From: Aurelia coerulea
Lineage: Eukaryota; Cnidaria; Scyphozoa; Semaeostomeae; Ulmaridae
Length of the DNA stretch: 64,000 nucleotides
NCBI GenBank assembly: GCA_039566865.1
Contig: CM076943.1
Location: forward strand, 33,178,663 to 33,242,662
Direction of reading: 5' to 3'
In this document: one piece after another, positions 1-11,340 of the stretch
Position numbering within the stretch: position 1 is the stretch's first letter
Layout: every line of letters starts with the position of its first letter
The notes under the pieces: generated by a model
What the model saw: only the letters and a program-made list of their open reading frames with translations
What the model was told of the DNA's origin: nothing
The model's database searches: none
Program-made: the position numbers and the translations under genes

Positions 1-533
1 CTAAGAATTTGGGCCAGTACTGGATGTCTGTTAAAATTATCTGATCTGAGCCCTCTTGAACACTTCAACACAAGGTGTTTTTTAAGCCTTTCCAATGTTT
101 AGACATAACTCAAGTACTTTTCGAACAATATGATACAGGAAACAGTGAGAATAAAGAAAAACATGTTTGAGTTTCTTAATTTTTTGGGGAGTCTGAGTTT
201 CTTATGAAAAAATATTGTAACCTCAGTACTGGGAAAACATAAAAAAGATTAATTATTTTGATAAAGGAATATCTTGACAAATATTTACTGTTACTTTTAC
301 TTGTTTCCTGTATCATAGTATTCAGAAGGTACTTGAGTAATGTCTAAACATTAGAAAGGCTTTAAAAAACTTTGTTTTGAAATGTTCAGATTGGAACAGG
401 GTGGAACAGGGAGTAAATATGAAGATTGTTATGGAACCTTTAGGAAACTAGTAAGAAACTCTGAGTGCTCAAAATCTGATAATTTTACGAAACTGTCAGT
501 TCTGGCCCAAATTCTTAGTTTCTTATAAAATAA
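1..533. repeat. Foldback repeat of the 'TAAGAAACT' family, copy 1
   Basis: The two halves are imperfect inverted repeats. The left begins CTAAGAATTTGGGCC at position 1, and the right ends with its complement at about 505-520 followed by TTTCTTATAAAA. Further in, the complementary stretches around 100-150 and 300-360 also pair. The left tip may be cut by the window edge. Related copies lie at 40490-40860, 42290-42500, 48250-48500 and 49130-49255, several keeping the TTTCTTATAAAA tip. No coding frame is supported. It is probably a non-autonomous DNA transposon. Confidence 0.65.
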
Positions 534-947
534 TATGTGTATACAACAGATGACAACAAATAGAATCTAGTCAAATAGGGAAAAGAAATTTCGTATCTGA
601 TTATACTATTACAGAAAAGAAATGTCACCAAGGCTCTTTAGGTGTTGCTCATCCACGTATGTTATAAAAGTTAAAATCACCTGAAACCACCTGAAATCAC
701 CTGAAACCGCCTGAAATCATCTGCAAATCATCTGAAACCACCTGTAAATCACCTGCAAATCATCTGCTCATTGTTTTGATGAATGGGAAAAACAGTTATT
801 GTCTTCAACTTTGATCATTAACACCTAAAAAGGCAAATAATCCTACTGGTGTGATCGGTAGTTTATAGGTCTCACGCCTTTTGTCTCATTCAAATTGCTT
901 TGTGGTCTCATTGGGCTGATCAGAGTTAAGCTACGTCCACACGTATC

Positions 948-1000
948 TAGCCTGCGTTGCAGACCGAATTCCAAAAGGAAAAGGTCTGCCACGCAGGCTA
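948..1000. mobile_element. 53-bp hairpin insertion, hAT-like mini-MITE
   Basis: TAGCCTGCGTTGCAGACC at the left pairs almost perfectly with GGTCTGCCACGCAGGCTA at the right. ACACGTATC is repeated directly on both sides (939-947 and 1001-1009). The target repeat falls inside the left TIR of the 656-2984 element, and the right TIR lacks the insertion, so this insertion is younger. The same TAGCC..GGCTA tips occur on the larger element at 32652-33135, which has an 8-bp duplication. That supports a hAT-type origin. Confidence 0.75.
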
Positions 1001-1040
1001 ACACGTATCCGGATATTTTTGAAAAGTTCTATGCTCCATA

Positions 1041-2061
1041 GGGTAGGGTGGGGGTAATTTGGGTCTACGGGGTAAAATGGGTCTACTGAGCTTTTTGCTA
1101 GAAATATCCTTTCTCGTTAAATGGAAGAAAGGTTGGCTATTTTTCTTTTAATGTCTACACAATAAACTGCCTTTTTGCATAAAACATTCGTCTTAGATGT
1201 ATCTCCACTCGTTTTATAAAATAACTTTACTGAACGGCCTATTGTGCAAGAATCTCAAAGCCCAGGAAAACTTTCTCCGGCCACTGTTGCTTTGCTTTTC
1301 TGGTCAATCTAATGACTATGAGGTGAGAGTTTGGTCATTTACAAATGAAATAGTGTTTATTTCAAAGTCATTGACGCGATTGTTCTTTTTATATTTATTT
1401 TTTTACCAGGTGGGGTAATGTGGACCTACTGAGAATTCAGCCATAATTCTAATTCGACGAAGCCTTGAATTGCTTAAATTGTCCCACTTATATTTATCTT
1501 GCCACGTTACTTCCTGTCTAAAATGCGAAAATGGGTTTACTATTACCGCAGTTGTTGTCTTGTAACCAATAAATATGAGTAAACATACTGCAAACATTTT
1601 TATTTGACTGTTATTATCAAATTCGTTCACTGACTTGCAAGTCGCAACGATGGTGGATCACAGCAGAATGACCGTAGTTTTATTTTCGTCGCGGGAACGG
1701 GATTGCTTGCGATAAAAGGCAAAGCTTGTGATTTTATTGAATAGAGAATAGTTGAGAAAGGTAATTCCATTAATTTTTCTAATCATTTATCCTTTCGTAT
1801 TCCGATATTGTACAAGTTTTGAAAATAGACCCACTTTTCCTGCTCGTCGGAAAAAGTGGGCCTATTTTAGTTGCCATAAGAGAAAATTTTTTAAAAATAT
1901 TTAACAGCCTTTGTCAGAGCTAAGATTTTTTCCCAAGAAACAAGAAGCACTGAATGTCCATTAAACGAAGCTTTTGAAATTGTTTGCATTTTATTGTCGT
2001 TTTACCGGCTATCCATTTTGAGATTTCGCTCATTTTAGACCCACATTGCCCCACCCTACCC
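1041..2061. mobile_element. TA-flanked TIR element nested in the MULE-like element
   Basis: The ends are inverted repeats starting GGGTAGGGTGGGG, followed on both sides by a GTGGGTCTA-type motif. A TA dinucleotide flanks each end (1039-1040, 2062-2063). The motif recurs internally near 1410-1430 and 1830-1865. It is about 1.02 kb and has no recognisable transposase, so it looks like a Tc1/mariner-type or similar TA-targeting MITE. The short minus-strand frame at 1403-1630 inside it has no recognisable product. Confidence 0.65.
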
Positions 2062-2994
2062 TATAAATTTCAAGACTCAAGAGATATTCCCAGTCATCGC
2101 AACAATAGCAACAACAACAACAAGAACAACATTTGTATGGCGATAACTACGACCTGCTTAGACTAATTCCAAAAAAGTCTCTTGTTTCGCCCCCCCCCCC
2201 CCTACTGCAGACTTGTCACTACAACACACGAGGGGTACATCACCCTTCCGGAAAGGCGTACGAGATTTTTTTAAACAAAAGGATTTTTAGGGATTTTTTA
2301 CGGATTTTTCTTGAAGAAAAAAGGATTTTTACCAAAGGTGTACGAGATTTTTACAGAGTGATACGCCCCTCGACAACAAAGAAGCTATGTTCAACAACAA
2401 CAACAGCGAAGGTTAGAGGGACTTATGTAATGAGTCTACGAACTTGTATTATTAGTCTAATGTATTTATAGGTCTATCCATATAAAAAGATCCGCATTCC
2501 GCATCCACACGAGCAGCATCTTTGAAATTGTCCACATGAAAACCCTGCGACACTTGAAACTGGGTGACCGAAAACGCCGTCCACTTGTGTGCGTGAAACC
2601 AAAACGGCTAAAAAAGATGCTTTTTCAAAAATATCCAGATGCGTGAAGACGTAGCTTAGCTTTTATACAATTTAGATAAAATATTAAAATCAGCCCAGTG
2701 AGACCAAAAAGCAATTTGAATGAGACAAAAGGCGTGAGACCTATAAACTGCCGATCACACCAGTAGGATTATTTGCCATCTTAGGTGTTAATGATCAAAG
2801 TTGAAGACAATAAGACTTTTCCCCATTCATCAAAACAATGAGCAGATGATTTGCAGGTGATTTACAGGTGGTTTCAGATGATTTGCAGATGATTTCAGGT
2901 GGTTTTCAGGTGATTTCAGTTGGTTTCAGGTGATTTCAGGTGGTTTCAGGTGATTTCAGGTGATTTTAACTTTTATAACATACGTGCTCATCCA

Positions 2995-4610
2995 CCAGGA
3001 CAGTCCTTGCATCCAGCCTTTGCTGTTTGTGTCATATTTTGATATGCAAACATCTACAATTTCAGTGGCTGGAGTTTTGAGTAGCTTTGATTGAGTGTTC
3101 TAGGGAATAGGAATGAAGATAATGATCAAAATCAACGAGTTACATTTATCTTGATATGATTAGTTTCTGTTGCCTAAGATGTTTATTTACATATTTTTGA
3201 AGACGGTGTTATTTTTGCAAACTGTTTGTTTACCTGCCTCCGCTGTATTATCGAACTTCTACAAACAACCTTTCTCATGGGAAACATTATGTGATTCCAC
3301 TTTTAAAAACAAAAACTAAAGGTGATAGTAGTCTGAGTTAGAGCTTTATCCTTCAATACATTTTGAACAAGGAAACATTCCCAGAAGAGTTGGAGTCTTT
3401 CAGCGTTGAATTGAGAGGCGTTTACAAATGAAATTGACCTGCTGTCGCAAATAATTTTGTCAGGCCGATCAGCATCGCGCATTGACAGAAATGACGTCCC
3501 CTGACTCTCGCCGCACAACGCGAAAAAAATTATCAGGCAATTCTACATAACAGTCTTATTCGCTATTCTACGTTTTAGCTATTAAACACTTCGCTAAAAT
3601 AAACTTACCATTTGCTAATATGCTGTAAGAAAGACCAAGCAAGTCGCTTCGACATAGCAATCATATTGGCCTGTGTGTGTCGCTATGGCCAGCCGCTTCA
3701 ATCGATGAATCTTCAGTTAATGAAGCCAACAGCCCATGCTAAAAGACTCACAAACCAATCATCAATAGTCGAAGGTTTTTCTTGCATAAAGTACTGTTGT
3801 ATTGATGCTTTGGATGTCAAAAAATTGCCTCTGAAAACCTCAGCAGACTCGTCGAGAATGTCGAAGTGCAACAGGCCACTGACCGGCACTATTACGGAAA
3901 GCCTTTGTTCTCGCGATGTTCTTTGTGAACTGACAAACCTATTACGTCAAAGCACAGAACCTGTCCCAGACCCCTGAACCACTTGAATCGCAGCTTTGAG
4001 AGCTAATAACATAGTAACGAATTACTTTTCGAAATTTTCAACCACATGTTCGTGATCAGCGACCTCGAATTTACTATTATCGAAAATAAAAAATTTCGTT
4101 TCATATGCACTTTAAGAAAAAATGATGAGGAAAATACGAATTTTAGGATCGTCGCAGGGAAAGACACACAGTTTTCCCCCGGTTTTTACTCACATAGTTT
4201 CAGTTAAAAAGTAAATTAGAGTCCAATCCCCACCCATGGGCCCCTAAACCATATGATATTTGGAAAGTTTACTTAATAAGCTTTCGAATGATGCATAACA
4301 ATTATGAATTTGGATAGCACTTAGAGAAATAAATTCTATTTTATCAATGGCTACCCCTACCCATTAAAAAACCCAATGATTAGTTGTAATTTGGTAATTT
4401 TATTTTGGTGACCATTGTTTTTAAGACACGCGCAATTATTCAACTTTAAAATTAAACATTGTTACCTCAAATATTTCGCTGCTCATCGGCAGCCTCGTCA
4501 GTGAGTTAACGAGTCGAATCGATAGCTTGCCAGTTGCTGATAATGTTCGATTCGTTTGATCTTTGATCGAATCGAGTTCTAGGAACATTCGAATTTCCCC
4601 ACTCCTCCTT
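2995..4610. other. Intergenic or intronic stretch, nothing assigned
   Basis: Two open frames lie here: minus 3303-3518 (71 codons) and plus 3612-3977 (121 codons). Neither shows a domain I recognise, and no clear splice architecture surrounds them. The region is AT-rich and non-repetitive by eye. I do not call a gene. Confidence 0.4.
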
Positions 4611-4614
4611 AGTA

Positions 4615-5555
4615 TTAAGTTCCGTATTCTCCGTATGAATGTAAGTTTCCTCTGTTACTTGCCTTAGCATTGCATCGTTTTGACATGATCTTAGAAGCTT
4701 TACAGACAGTGCTTGTTTTATTCCTTTGTGTTTTCAAGCATATGCTGGTGGAATACAGACGAGTTCTCTCTTCTTTCAAGATTCTTGATGTGTTCATTGC
4801 ACCTTTCTCCCAAGCTGCGTGCTGTTTCTCCAATGTAGCTTTCTCCACAAGTACATTTAATTTCGTACATGGCATCTCTGGTTTTGCAGTTTAGAGTTGG
4901 ATTTATCTTGCATACACGGCATTCTTCACTGTCAAAATTAGGTGATTTAAATGGACCTGATCTTGCTAGATATCTCTTCAGGAGCGTTCCTGACCTCTCC
5001 ACAACCCTTATAATCTTTCAAAACCTCCTTTTGCGAACCACGTGTTTCGTTTCTTGCTCTTTTCCTCATCTCTTATTTGCCTATTCCAGAATTTCCCCAG
5101 AATTTCAAAAACAATTGGACATTTTCCACTGTTATTATTCTCAACAATTTTCTTATACTTTTGATTTGCTTTTTGAAAAATCGTTATTCTGTCCTTTTGT
5201 GGACACCCTGAGAACTGCGAGTGGTTTACGAATTGTTGGACACGCTCAGTTCTCTCAGTGCTGCAACAAAGTGGCGAGACATTGCGCATGATTCTGACAA
5301 GATCAGCCACAAGGATATTTATCTTGGTTTCTTGTGACAGCGCAGAATTTTCATTGATGACATGCTTGCTATCAATTGGTTTCGTGAAGTGTGCATGCAG
5401 GACTTGAAATTTTGTTGTATTCCCGCACTTGAGAGGCGCAATCCATTGCTCTATATCTAGCACAGGCATCCTGTCATTTTCGTGCCTTGAGGGAAAGTCG
5501 ATTGTTACTTTGCTGCTTTCATTTCGGAATCCTTTGGTGCTTTCACTGCAGAGTT
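4615..5555 (-). pseudogene. Penelope-like element C-terminal fragment with GIY-YIG endonuclease
   Basis: On the minus strand, one frame (about 5555-5008) encodes the linker after the reverse transcriptase, with MPVLDIEQWIAP, the conserved-looking VADLVRIMRNVS and ending WFAKGGFERL. A second frame (5002-4718), shifted relative to the first, encodes the GIY-YIG region: CRVCKINPTLNC, then YEIKCTCGESYIGETARSLG. Penelope-like elements pair a telomerase-related reverse transcriptase with a C-terminal GIY-YIG nuclease. Here the RT is missing, so the copy is 5'-truncated, and the two frames are separated by a frameshift and stop near 5005. It differs clearly from the other Penelope copy at 24.25-26.44 kb and is a separate lineage. 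Confidence 0.8.
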
Positions 5556-5917
5556 AAGATAAGATGCCTTCTAGTTGGACCATTCGATGTCAAATCTGCC
5601 GAGTGAATCAAACCAACTTTTAGCGTTTAAATAATTATCGAAATTCAATTACGTTGAATATTCTTTTGACGTGTTGCGTGAAGATCAAATTGAATTTGGA
5701 ACATTTCTTATCCAATCAACAGCTTCAAGTAGGGGAATTCTGAAGTTTTGTTAAATATCTGGTTTTGAAGCATACTATGATACTCGTTGATACTATGATA
5801 CTATGATACTGGTTTTGAAGCATACTATGATATCTATCTTTTTGTCTCTTTGAATTTGTTAACTATGTTAGATATTTTATTTCATTTTAAAATTGTGTAC
5901 AATTCAGTTTAAGTATT
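5556..5917. other. Low-complexity AT-rich spacer
   Basis: Contains a short tandem stretch of TACTATGA-like units near 5773-5835 and otherwise nothing recognisable. Confidence 0.4.
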
Positions 5918-6317
5918 CTCAAGTACCGAATAATCGTCCCCCCCCCCCGCTTATTAATTTTTGAAAAATTTTCCATCCCCCCCACTTTTATTCCAACCCC
6001 CCCTTTTATTAATTCTTGAAAAATAGAAGTAATAGTGAACAAATTTTTTTAATAATTCCTGCTAAGCAAATATACTTACTGTATTTATGAACTTTATTCT
6101 CCTTTGTTTGTCTGACCCGTGTTACATAAGTGTTTTACATACGTGGTACCCATGTTAGATACGTGTTTTACTAAGAAAATGAAAAACGACTATCCTCAAT
6201 TTTTCCAACCCCCCCCCCGATTGTTCCAACCCCCCCCCCCCCCGATTATTATTATATTGAACCATTTCCAACCCCCCCGATTATTCTCACCCCCCCCCCG
6301 TTTATTCGGTACTTGAG
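5918..6317. mobile_element. Poly-C-rich MITE with TIR CTCAAGTACCGAATAA
   Basis: The left end reads CTCAAGTACCGAATAA and the right end is its near-exact complement (TTATTCGGTACTTGAG). The interior alternates runs of C (up to 14) with TTATTAATT-like AT stretches. It is 400 bp with no coding potential. The 65-codon frame across the C-runs is an artefact of low complexity. Confidence 0.65.
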
Positions 6318-6396
6318 AGTAACTCTTTTACAATGTACCCTGCAACTAAAGATAAAGCTAACCTAATCAACTAAACCTGCAAATGTACAATATATA

Positions 6397-6954
6397 CTGG
6401 ATGAGTCAGAAAAAAGGATCCCCGCTTTTGGAAGGACGCTGCCCTATGAATGCCAAAGCAATAATATTGAAAATGTCTTGTTTTATTGCCAATATGTTCA
6501 ATATTGTTCAGTAATTTACCCGGCCTTAATCGGCCACTCCTTCCCATGGATATGGGTGATTTTCCGCAGAAAGCCCCTTCCAAAAACCTGCTAAAACGAA
6601 TGATTGTCCTACTGGGAGAATGGAATCCCCCTGAATAGGTCATCGATACCAGGGGGAGGACAGGATAGCACGTGCTAAAGCATTCACAAGTCATCGCTGT
6701 AAGGCCATTGTAAGGCAGAAATGTTTGGGAAATTTGTTCATGATTTTGGGCACGTTTTGAAGGTTTCTTGAAGAGGCTTTTTCAAGCAAATCCCCCATAA
6801 TTTCAGAATGGGGTGGCCGATTTCAGTCAGGTCAATTTTATAGTAGATTTGAACATTTCTACCATTAAACTATATATTTGCTTATATAATTGTCTTGATA
6901 TCCAGGGAGCCGTGACCTTCCAAACAGGGACCCCCCCCTTTCTGACTCACCCGG
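6397..6954. mobile_element. TA-flanked MITE, CTGGATGAGTCAG tips
   Basis: The left tip CTGGATGAGTCAGAAAAAA pairs with the right tip TCTGACTCACCCGG. The arms also share CTTTTGGAAGG / CCTTCCAAACAGGG. TA flanks both ends (6395-6396, 6955-6956). It has the same tip group as 60491-61077, and the C[AC]GGGTG tips also relate it to 8100-8805 and 10629-11175. It is non-coding. Confidence 0.75.
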
Positions 6955-7025
6955 TATATTCATCAAAATCTTAAATGGAAAATAAAAATAAAAATGTAAA
7001 ACCAGCTTTCCTTGAATCTAATCAA

Positions 7026-8960
7026 TTATGAGCTTTTGAGCTTGTTTTTAAATGACTGGATGGAAGGGGCTAATTTAATATCAGAATGGAGTTTGTTCCA
7101 TGTATCAGCTCCGCGGAAAGCAAATGACTTTTGGCCATAAGCTGTTCTCATTCGAGGTATGGCTAAATCCAACTTAGTGTTGCGTAACACCCGATTGTGA
7201 ACATCAGATAATCGGGAGAAAATCTGACAAAGGCTGTCGGGTGCATGTCCATTTAGTGACTTATATGCCATGGTAGATGTTTCTCTGTTGAATAGCCTGT
7301 CAACTGAAAGCCATCCTAACCTTTGCAACAAAGGAGCAGCCGATGAATCCAAAGGGCTGCTCGTGACTATTCTTGCAGCTCTGTTCTGCAATTTTTGCAA
7401 GGTATTCAGCTTGGTATTGCCACAGCATCCCCACACTGAGCAACAATAGCTCAAATGAGGCTCAACAATACTAAATATATTCTTAAATTCTTTGGCGATC
7501 AATGTGCATCGTGTATTTATTTGACTTCAAGAGCAAATCGTTATACGAACTGGTATGATCGTTATAGAGAAATCTTAGAGCACGCTCTTGTAACTGTTAA
7601 ATTTTTTTGTAATGATTTGGAAGATGAAAAATACCAGACCAAGGGCAGTAATTGAAATTAGAATATACAAAGCTCTGCGCGAGAAAATTGTGTTGCAGCT
7701 TTTTTTGCAAAGATTGGAAATATGCGGGTCAAAATCAAGTTTATAACCCAACGTAACGCCTAAAAGTTTCACAGTCTCCTCAGATTTGATTATTTTTCCA
7801 TTAATATTAATTTGCTCCCCACTAGTGTTTGTCTGGTTTTTCCTCAGCAATATAGCATGGAATTTTTCAGGGTTTGCAATCATTTCATTATTTTCTAAAA
7901 AAGATAAGGCAACTCCAGTTTCTTTTTCCAGAGTGTTTACAGGATCCTATCGCATCATCGATTCGAACTTCGTAATCGTATGTCAGTAATTTCTTTTCAG
8001 GAGAAAAAATGCAGAATGTTGTTTTGTCGAGGCTTAGTTTCAAGCGATTAGCTTTGAACCAAGTTTCTAAGTTAAGGAGCTCATGATTTGTGTTTTGTAC
8101 AGGGTGTCCCAGAAAAATTGTTCGACGTTTGATTAAATGCTAAAAATAACGATAAAATGTACCGGCTTCTGGTTAGATAACCCTGTTTCTAATATTTTGA
8201 ATTAATTTTAGACGCCAGAATCTTGCGAATTCGCTAAGAATTCACGGAGTTACAAGCTTTTGAAGTCCAAGTTAGTGCGAAAGCTCAAACCAGACGCCCT
8301 TAACTGACTTGTTTTTCTAAAAGACGTCCTAAAATCGAGGTAAAAGAAGACTGTCCAATGTTTTACTCTCGTCGATATAAGAGCAAAAATTTACTTCAGA
8401 ATGCAAGTATCTAAAAACATGGAATGAGAACTTAATCAATGAGAGATGGGGCAATTTCAAATTGTGCTGAACAGGATTCCTCCATCCATCCATAACCTTG
8501 ATTCAATGTTACAGAAAGCTAGTTTATCGAACGTGCTTTTGAAATTCCATTTTGATTTTCTTTGAATAAATGAGATTCTACTTTAACAAAATATGCAATT
8601 TAGGGTCGTCTGGTTTTAGCTTTCGCACAAATTTGATCTTCGAAAGCTTGTAGCTATGTGAAAATTTAGCCGATTTGCTAGCTTACGGTCTCTAAAATTA
8701 ATTCAAAACCTATGCTATATGTTTATCTTACCACGCAGCCCGTTCAGTATTTCGTTATTTTTTAATATTTAATCAAACGTCGAACAATTTTTTTGGGACA
8801 CCCGGTATTAAATGGCAAGACTTGAATCAGCCATGAATATATTGGTATGATCAACAAAAAGCCATGGCTGCAGATTAGATGCATGTTGCATATCATTAAC
8901 ATAAATTGTAAAGAGGTCCTAGTAATGATCGCTGTGGGACACCAGTGGTAATAATATTAA
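7026..8960 (-). pseudogene. LINE reverse-transcriptase relic, mosaic and split by a MITE
   Basis: Read on the minus strand, 8955-8815 encodes RT palm remnants (TGVPQ.SLLGPL, YVNDMQHASN, DHTNIF in place of ADDTNIF). A TIR element then interrupts. Next, 8098-7960 gives LETWFKANRLKLSLDK (thumb). Then 7910-7505 gives a second, different LINE thumb (INGKIIKSEETVKLLGVTLG) with LVWYF-like remnants. Finally 7502-7026 gives the conserved C-terminal region (VEPHLSYCCSVWGCCGN, NRAARIV, WNKLHSDIK). These parts belong to APE-type LINEs of the CR1/L2/jockey group. The middle fragment resembles the 27.3-27.9 kb LINE tail more than its neighbours, so at least two insertions overlap. Frames are broken throughout, and no functional protein is expected. 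Confidence 0.75.
8100..8805. mobile_element. TA-flanked MITE inserted in the LINE relic
   Basis: Inverted arms of about 45 bp start CAGGGTGTCCCAGAAAAA on the left and end TTTTTGGGACACCCGG on the right. TA repeats lie at 8098-8099 and 8806-8807. LINE RT sequence continues on both sides, so the element landed in an older LINE. It is 706 bp without a coding frame. The tips are of the kind seen in Tc1/mariner-type elements. Confidence 0.8.
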
Positions 8961-9146
8961 GTTTGGAGTTTCACCTTTAATGCAAGTGAAGTGCTTTCTA
9001 TTAGAGAGATAACTAGTGAATAATTTGCTCACCTATATAATCGAGAACAATGTTTTTACAGTATCAAGTATCGACAGAATTTGCGTTAGATCTTTATGTG
9101 ATTATTTATTGTTTCTATGAGTTGCTTTATTTGTCTTCTCATCCAG

Positions 9147-9233
9147 GATTGCAAACTATCTACGTACAATCAGCTAGACACCATAAATCTGAATGTGCCA
9201 GCTAAATTCGAAAATGTGACGCTGTCAAATGAG
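9147..9233 (+). CDS. INTS9: INTS9-like host exon (C-terminal region, exon A)
   Basis: An 87-bp internal exon is bounded by TCATCCAG before it and GTAAGTG after it. It is open in phase 0 for 29 codons, starting DCKLSTYNQLDTINLN and ending VPAKFENVTLSNE. As I recall human INTS9, the segment just before its C-terminal domain has the same pattern: DC, a tyrosine, a VP/LP-x-K/R patch, a glutamate-rich end. INTS9 is the catalytically inactive beta-CASP/metallo-beta-lactamase subunit that pairs with INTS11 in the nuclear Integrator complex, which processes snRNA 3' ends and attenuates transcription. The next exon (28241) starts in phase 0, as required. The preceding INTS9 exon was not found in the window. 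The identification rests on the ordered match of several exons. Confidence 0.65.
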
Positions 9234-10628
9234 GTAAGTGTGAATGAATAAGGTATTTGAAAATGTCCACTACTCCACTTCAAACTCGAAATTTTGGTTG
9301 GTTGTGTTTTCAAATGACACTGTTTGTTTAACGTTGCCAATACTAGATGTCCCAAGTCATGTATCAGCGTTTGCCAAAATGTGCAGTCATACGCATTTGA
9401 CCGATTTGGATGAATAACCATTCATTTCGTGGCAAAATGGCCAAGATAAATGTGAGACGTGTTTCGCTACAATTGGTCATACCATTCTATCTATATGGGC
9501 TGTCTTGCTTAGCAGCTATTTTAGAACGTGCTGCAGTAACAACATGAAATTATGAGGAAAACTTTGCAAAGGCTTCAGCTTTGAAACAGTGATAGGAGTA
9601 TGATTATCATCCTCTGAGGAGGAAAATAAAATGACCAATATGTGTCTTTCACATGTTAAATTATGGGAGGTGCTAGTCGAAGTCTTTTGACGATATTTGA
9701 TTCAGTTTTCATCATTCTAAAGCTGACAATTTATTGGATTTGATCATTAATTCTAATTTGTTTGGAGCTTTCTCAAAATATTTCTGAAACACTGAATTAA
9801 AGCTACACTGCCATAAATAGGCCCAATGCTGCTGGGGCTTGGCTGCCCTTCAGATATAGTTCAACCCTTTTGTAGATCTTTTTTCATAAGCATCGGACAA
9901 ACACAAGGTTGCATTTTCTCATCATTAGGGCAAGTTGGGCTTTGAGGGAACTAGCATATGTCCCGAAAAGCAAATCCCCTCCCGAAGGTGGGGTTGGACG
10001 AAAAAACCTGCATTTTTCCCGCAAAAACTAGTCCCCTCGTTCATACCGGAAAAACCTTTCCAGATGCATCTGCAAAAGAAAGAAGAGCCAATATGAAAAA
10101 TGTAAAAGAGGCGGGCGAGCGGGAGATTTAATTTGCAACCATTCCGCATGAGTTCAAAATTTACTAGATTCTCAATTCGAACACTGTTTTATACCGCATA
10201 TATGAAACTTTGCAGCATCAATGAATACAAATCAAATCTAGCAAATATTTCTGAAACACTGAATCAAATTCGGCAAATGCAACGCTGGATGGTTTTTATT
10301 TCCAAGGGGACGCAAGACTAACAATTTGCAATTTGAAACACTTCTTTATTTGAAGTCACCAGTTTCAAACAAGGTCTTGTTTACTCCTCTCCAGGGGATG
10401 CTGTGGTTGTTTTTTTGAGCGAGGTCTAATTTTTTCCCCCTAGAGAATGCTACTATATTGTGATTATTTGTTACCCATCCAGAAATCAATTTTTAGAATT
10501 CCCAGGTGGGCTTTCATTACAAGCCCAGCTTTGGCAAATCGCTGATAATCTTGTCTTTGTGTCCAATGAATGGTTTTCAACCTCCAGGAGTATGGTTTGA
10601 ATGTCCCTTGAGGACATTTGTATCACTA
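9234..10628 (+). other. INTS9-like intron, non-repetitive part
   Basis: No gene or clear repeat is seen. A phrase like AATATTTCTGAAACACTGAA recurs near 9778, 10240 and in 15660-15760, suggesting remnants of one old repeat family. Confidence 0.4.
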
Positions 10629-11175
10629 CCGGGTGTTCCAAAAAAAAGTACTCCTGTTTAAAAAATCACCAAAAATTGGTTATCAAACCTTCGATGAAAT
10701 TTTCTTTTTGAGTTGCTTTGTCAAAGACCCAAAAATATTCACAGATGATAAATTTTTTTCTTTTCATACAGAAAGGTAGGAAATTTACACGTTGAAAAAC
10801 CTTATTTTGAGCTATAGTTTTTTAAGAAAAATACTCAATCTTGCCTAAGAGTCAAAATTTTTAGATTTTTTATCATCATGAAGTCTCTAATGATAATGCG
10901 CATTTATCTCTGTCATTTATGACCATACTAGAAGTTTTACACGCGCAAAGAAATTGATTTGGCAATCATCAGTGCTTTTTTGCAGTATGATTTAAACCCA
11001 GGTAGTCCTATAAAGAGCTAAATTTGCTCATTTTAAACCATTTACAAGATCAGCTATTTCTAGGAAAATAATTTAGTCTTCGATTTACTTGATAAAAAAA
11101 GAAAATTGAAGATCGGCCGTGTCATCAAATTTTGGTGATTTTTCAAACGGGAGTACTTTTTTTTGGGACACCCGG
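10629..11175. mobile_element. TA-flanked MITE, CCGGGTGTTCC tips
   Basis: The left arm CCGGGTGTTCCAAAAAA with GTACTCC pairs with the right arm GGGAGTAC..TTTTGGGACACCCGG. TA flanks both ends (10627-10628, 11176-11177). It is 547 bp and non-coding, and structurally related to 8100-8805. Confidence 0.8.
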
Positions 11176-11340
11176 TAGTTTTTCAGTATTATTCATTGTT
11201 GCATTTGCATTTGCAGTTTATTTTTAGTTTAATGCTGTTCAAGTATTTGTTTACACGATAGAGGAAAAGCAAGCTCGCATTTAGAATATTGGTATTACAT
11301 GGTCACACTATTTCTCTGTCGAGGGGTTTAAAGTTCTGCG

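Larger units (their letters stand above)
656..2984. mobile_element. MULE-like non-autonomous transposon with long TIRs
   Basis: Inverted arms of about 380 bp begin CGTATGTTATAAAAG at 656 and end with the complement at 2984. Both ends are flanked by the 10-bp direct repeat TGCTCATCCA (646-655 and 2985-2994). Inside each arm, next to the tip, lie tandem 10-mers related to CACCTGAAAC (about 680-770 and 2845-2970). Long TIRs with a 9-11 bp target duplication are typical of Mutator-like elements, so the superfamily is inferred from structure only. No transposase frame is visible. Two younger elements (948-1000 and 1041-2061) are inserted inside. A C-run and a small inverted pair (AGGGGTACATCACCC near 2232, GTGATACGCCCCT near 2357) lie in the core. 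Confidence 0.75.

Noticed and set aside
661..780. CRISPR-like or regulatory tandem array of CACCTGAAAC units
   Set aside because: An inverted counterpart at 2845-2970 and the target duplication show these are sub-repeats of transposon TIRs. There are no spacers of constant length and the host is an animal.
1041..1056. Telomere-like GGGTAGGGTGGGGG
   Set aside because: Not a TTAGGG array. It is a TIR tip with its complement at 2048-2061.
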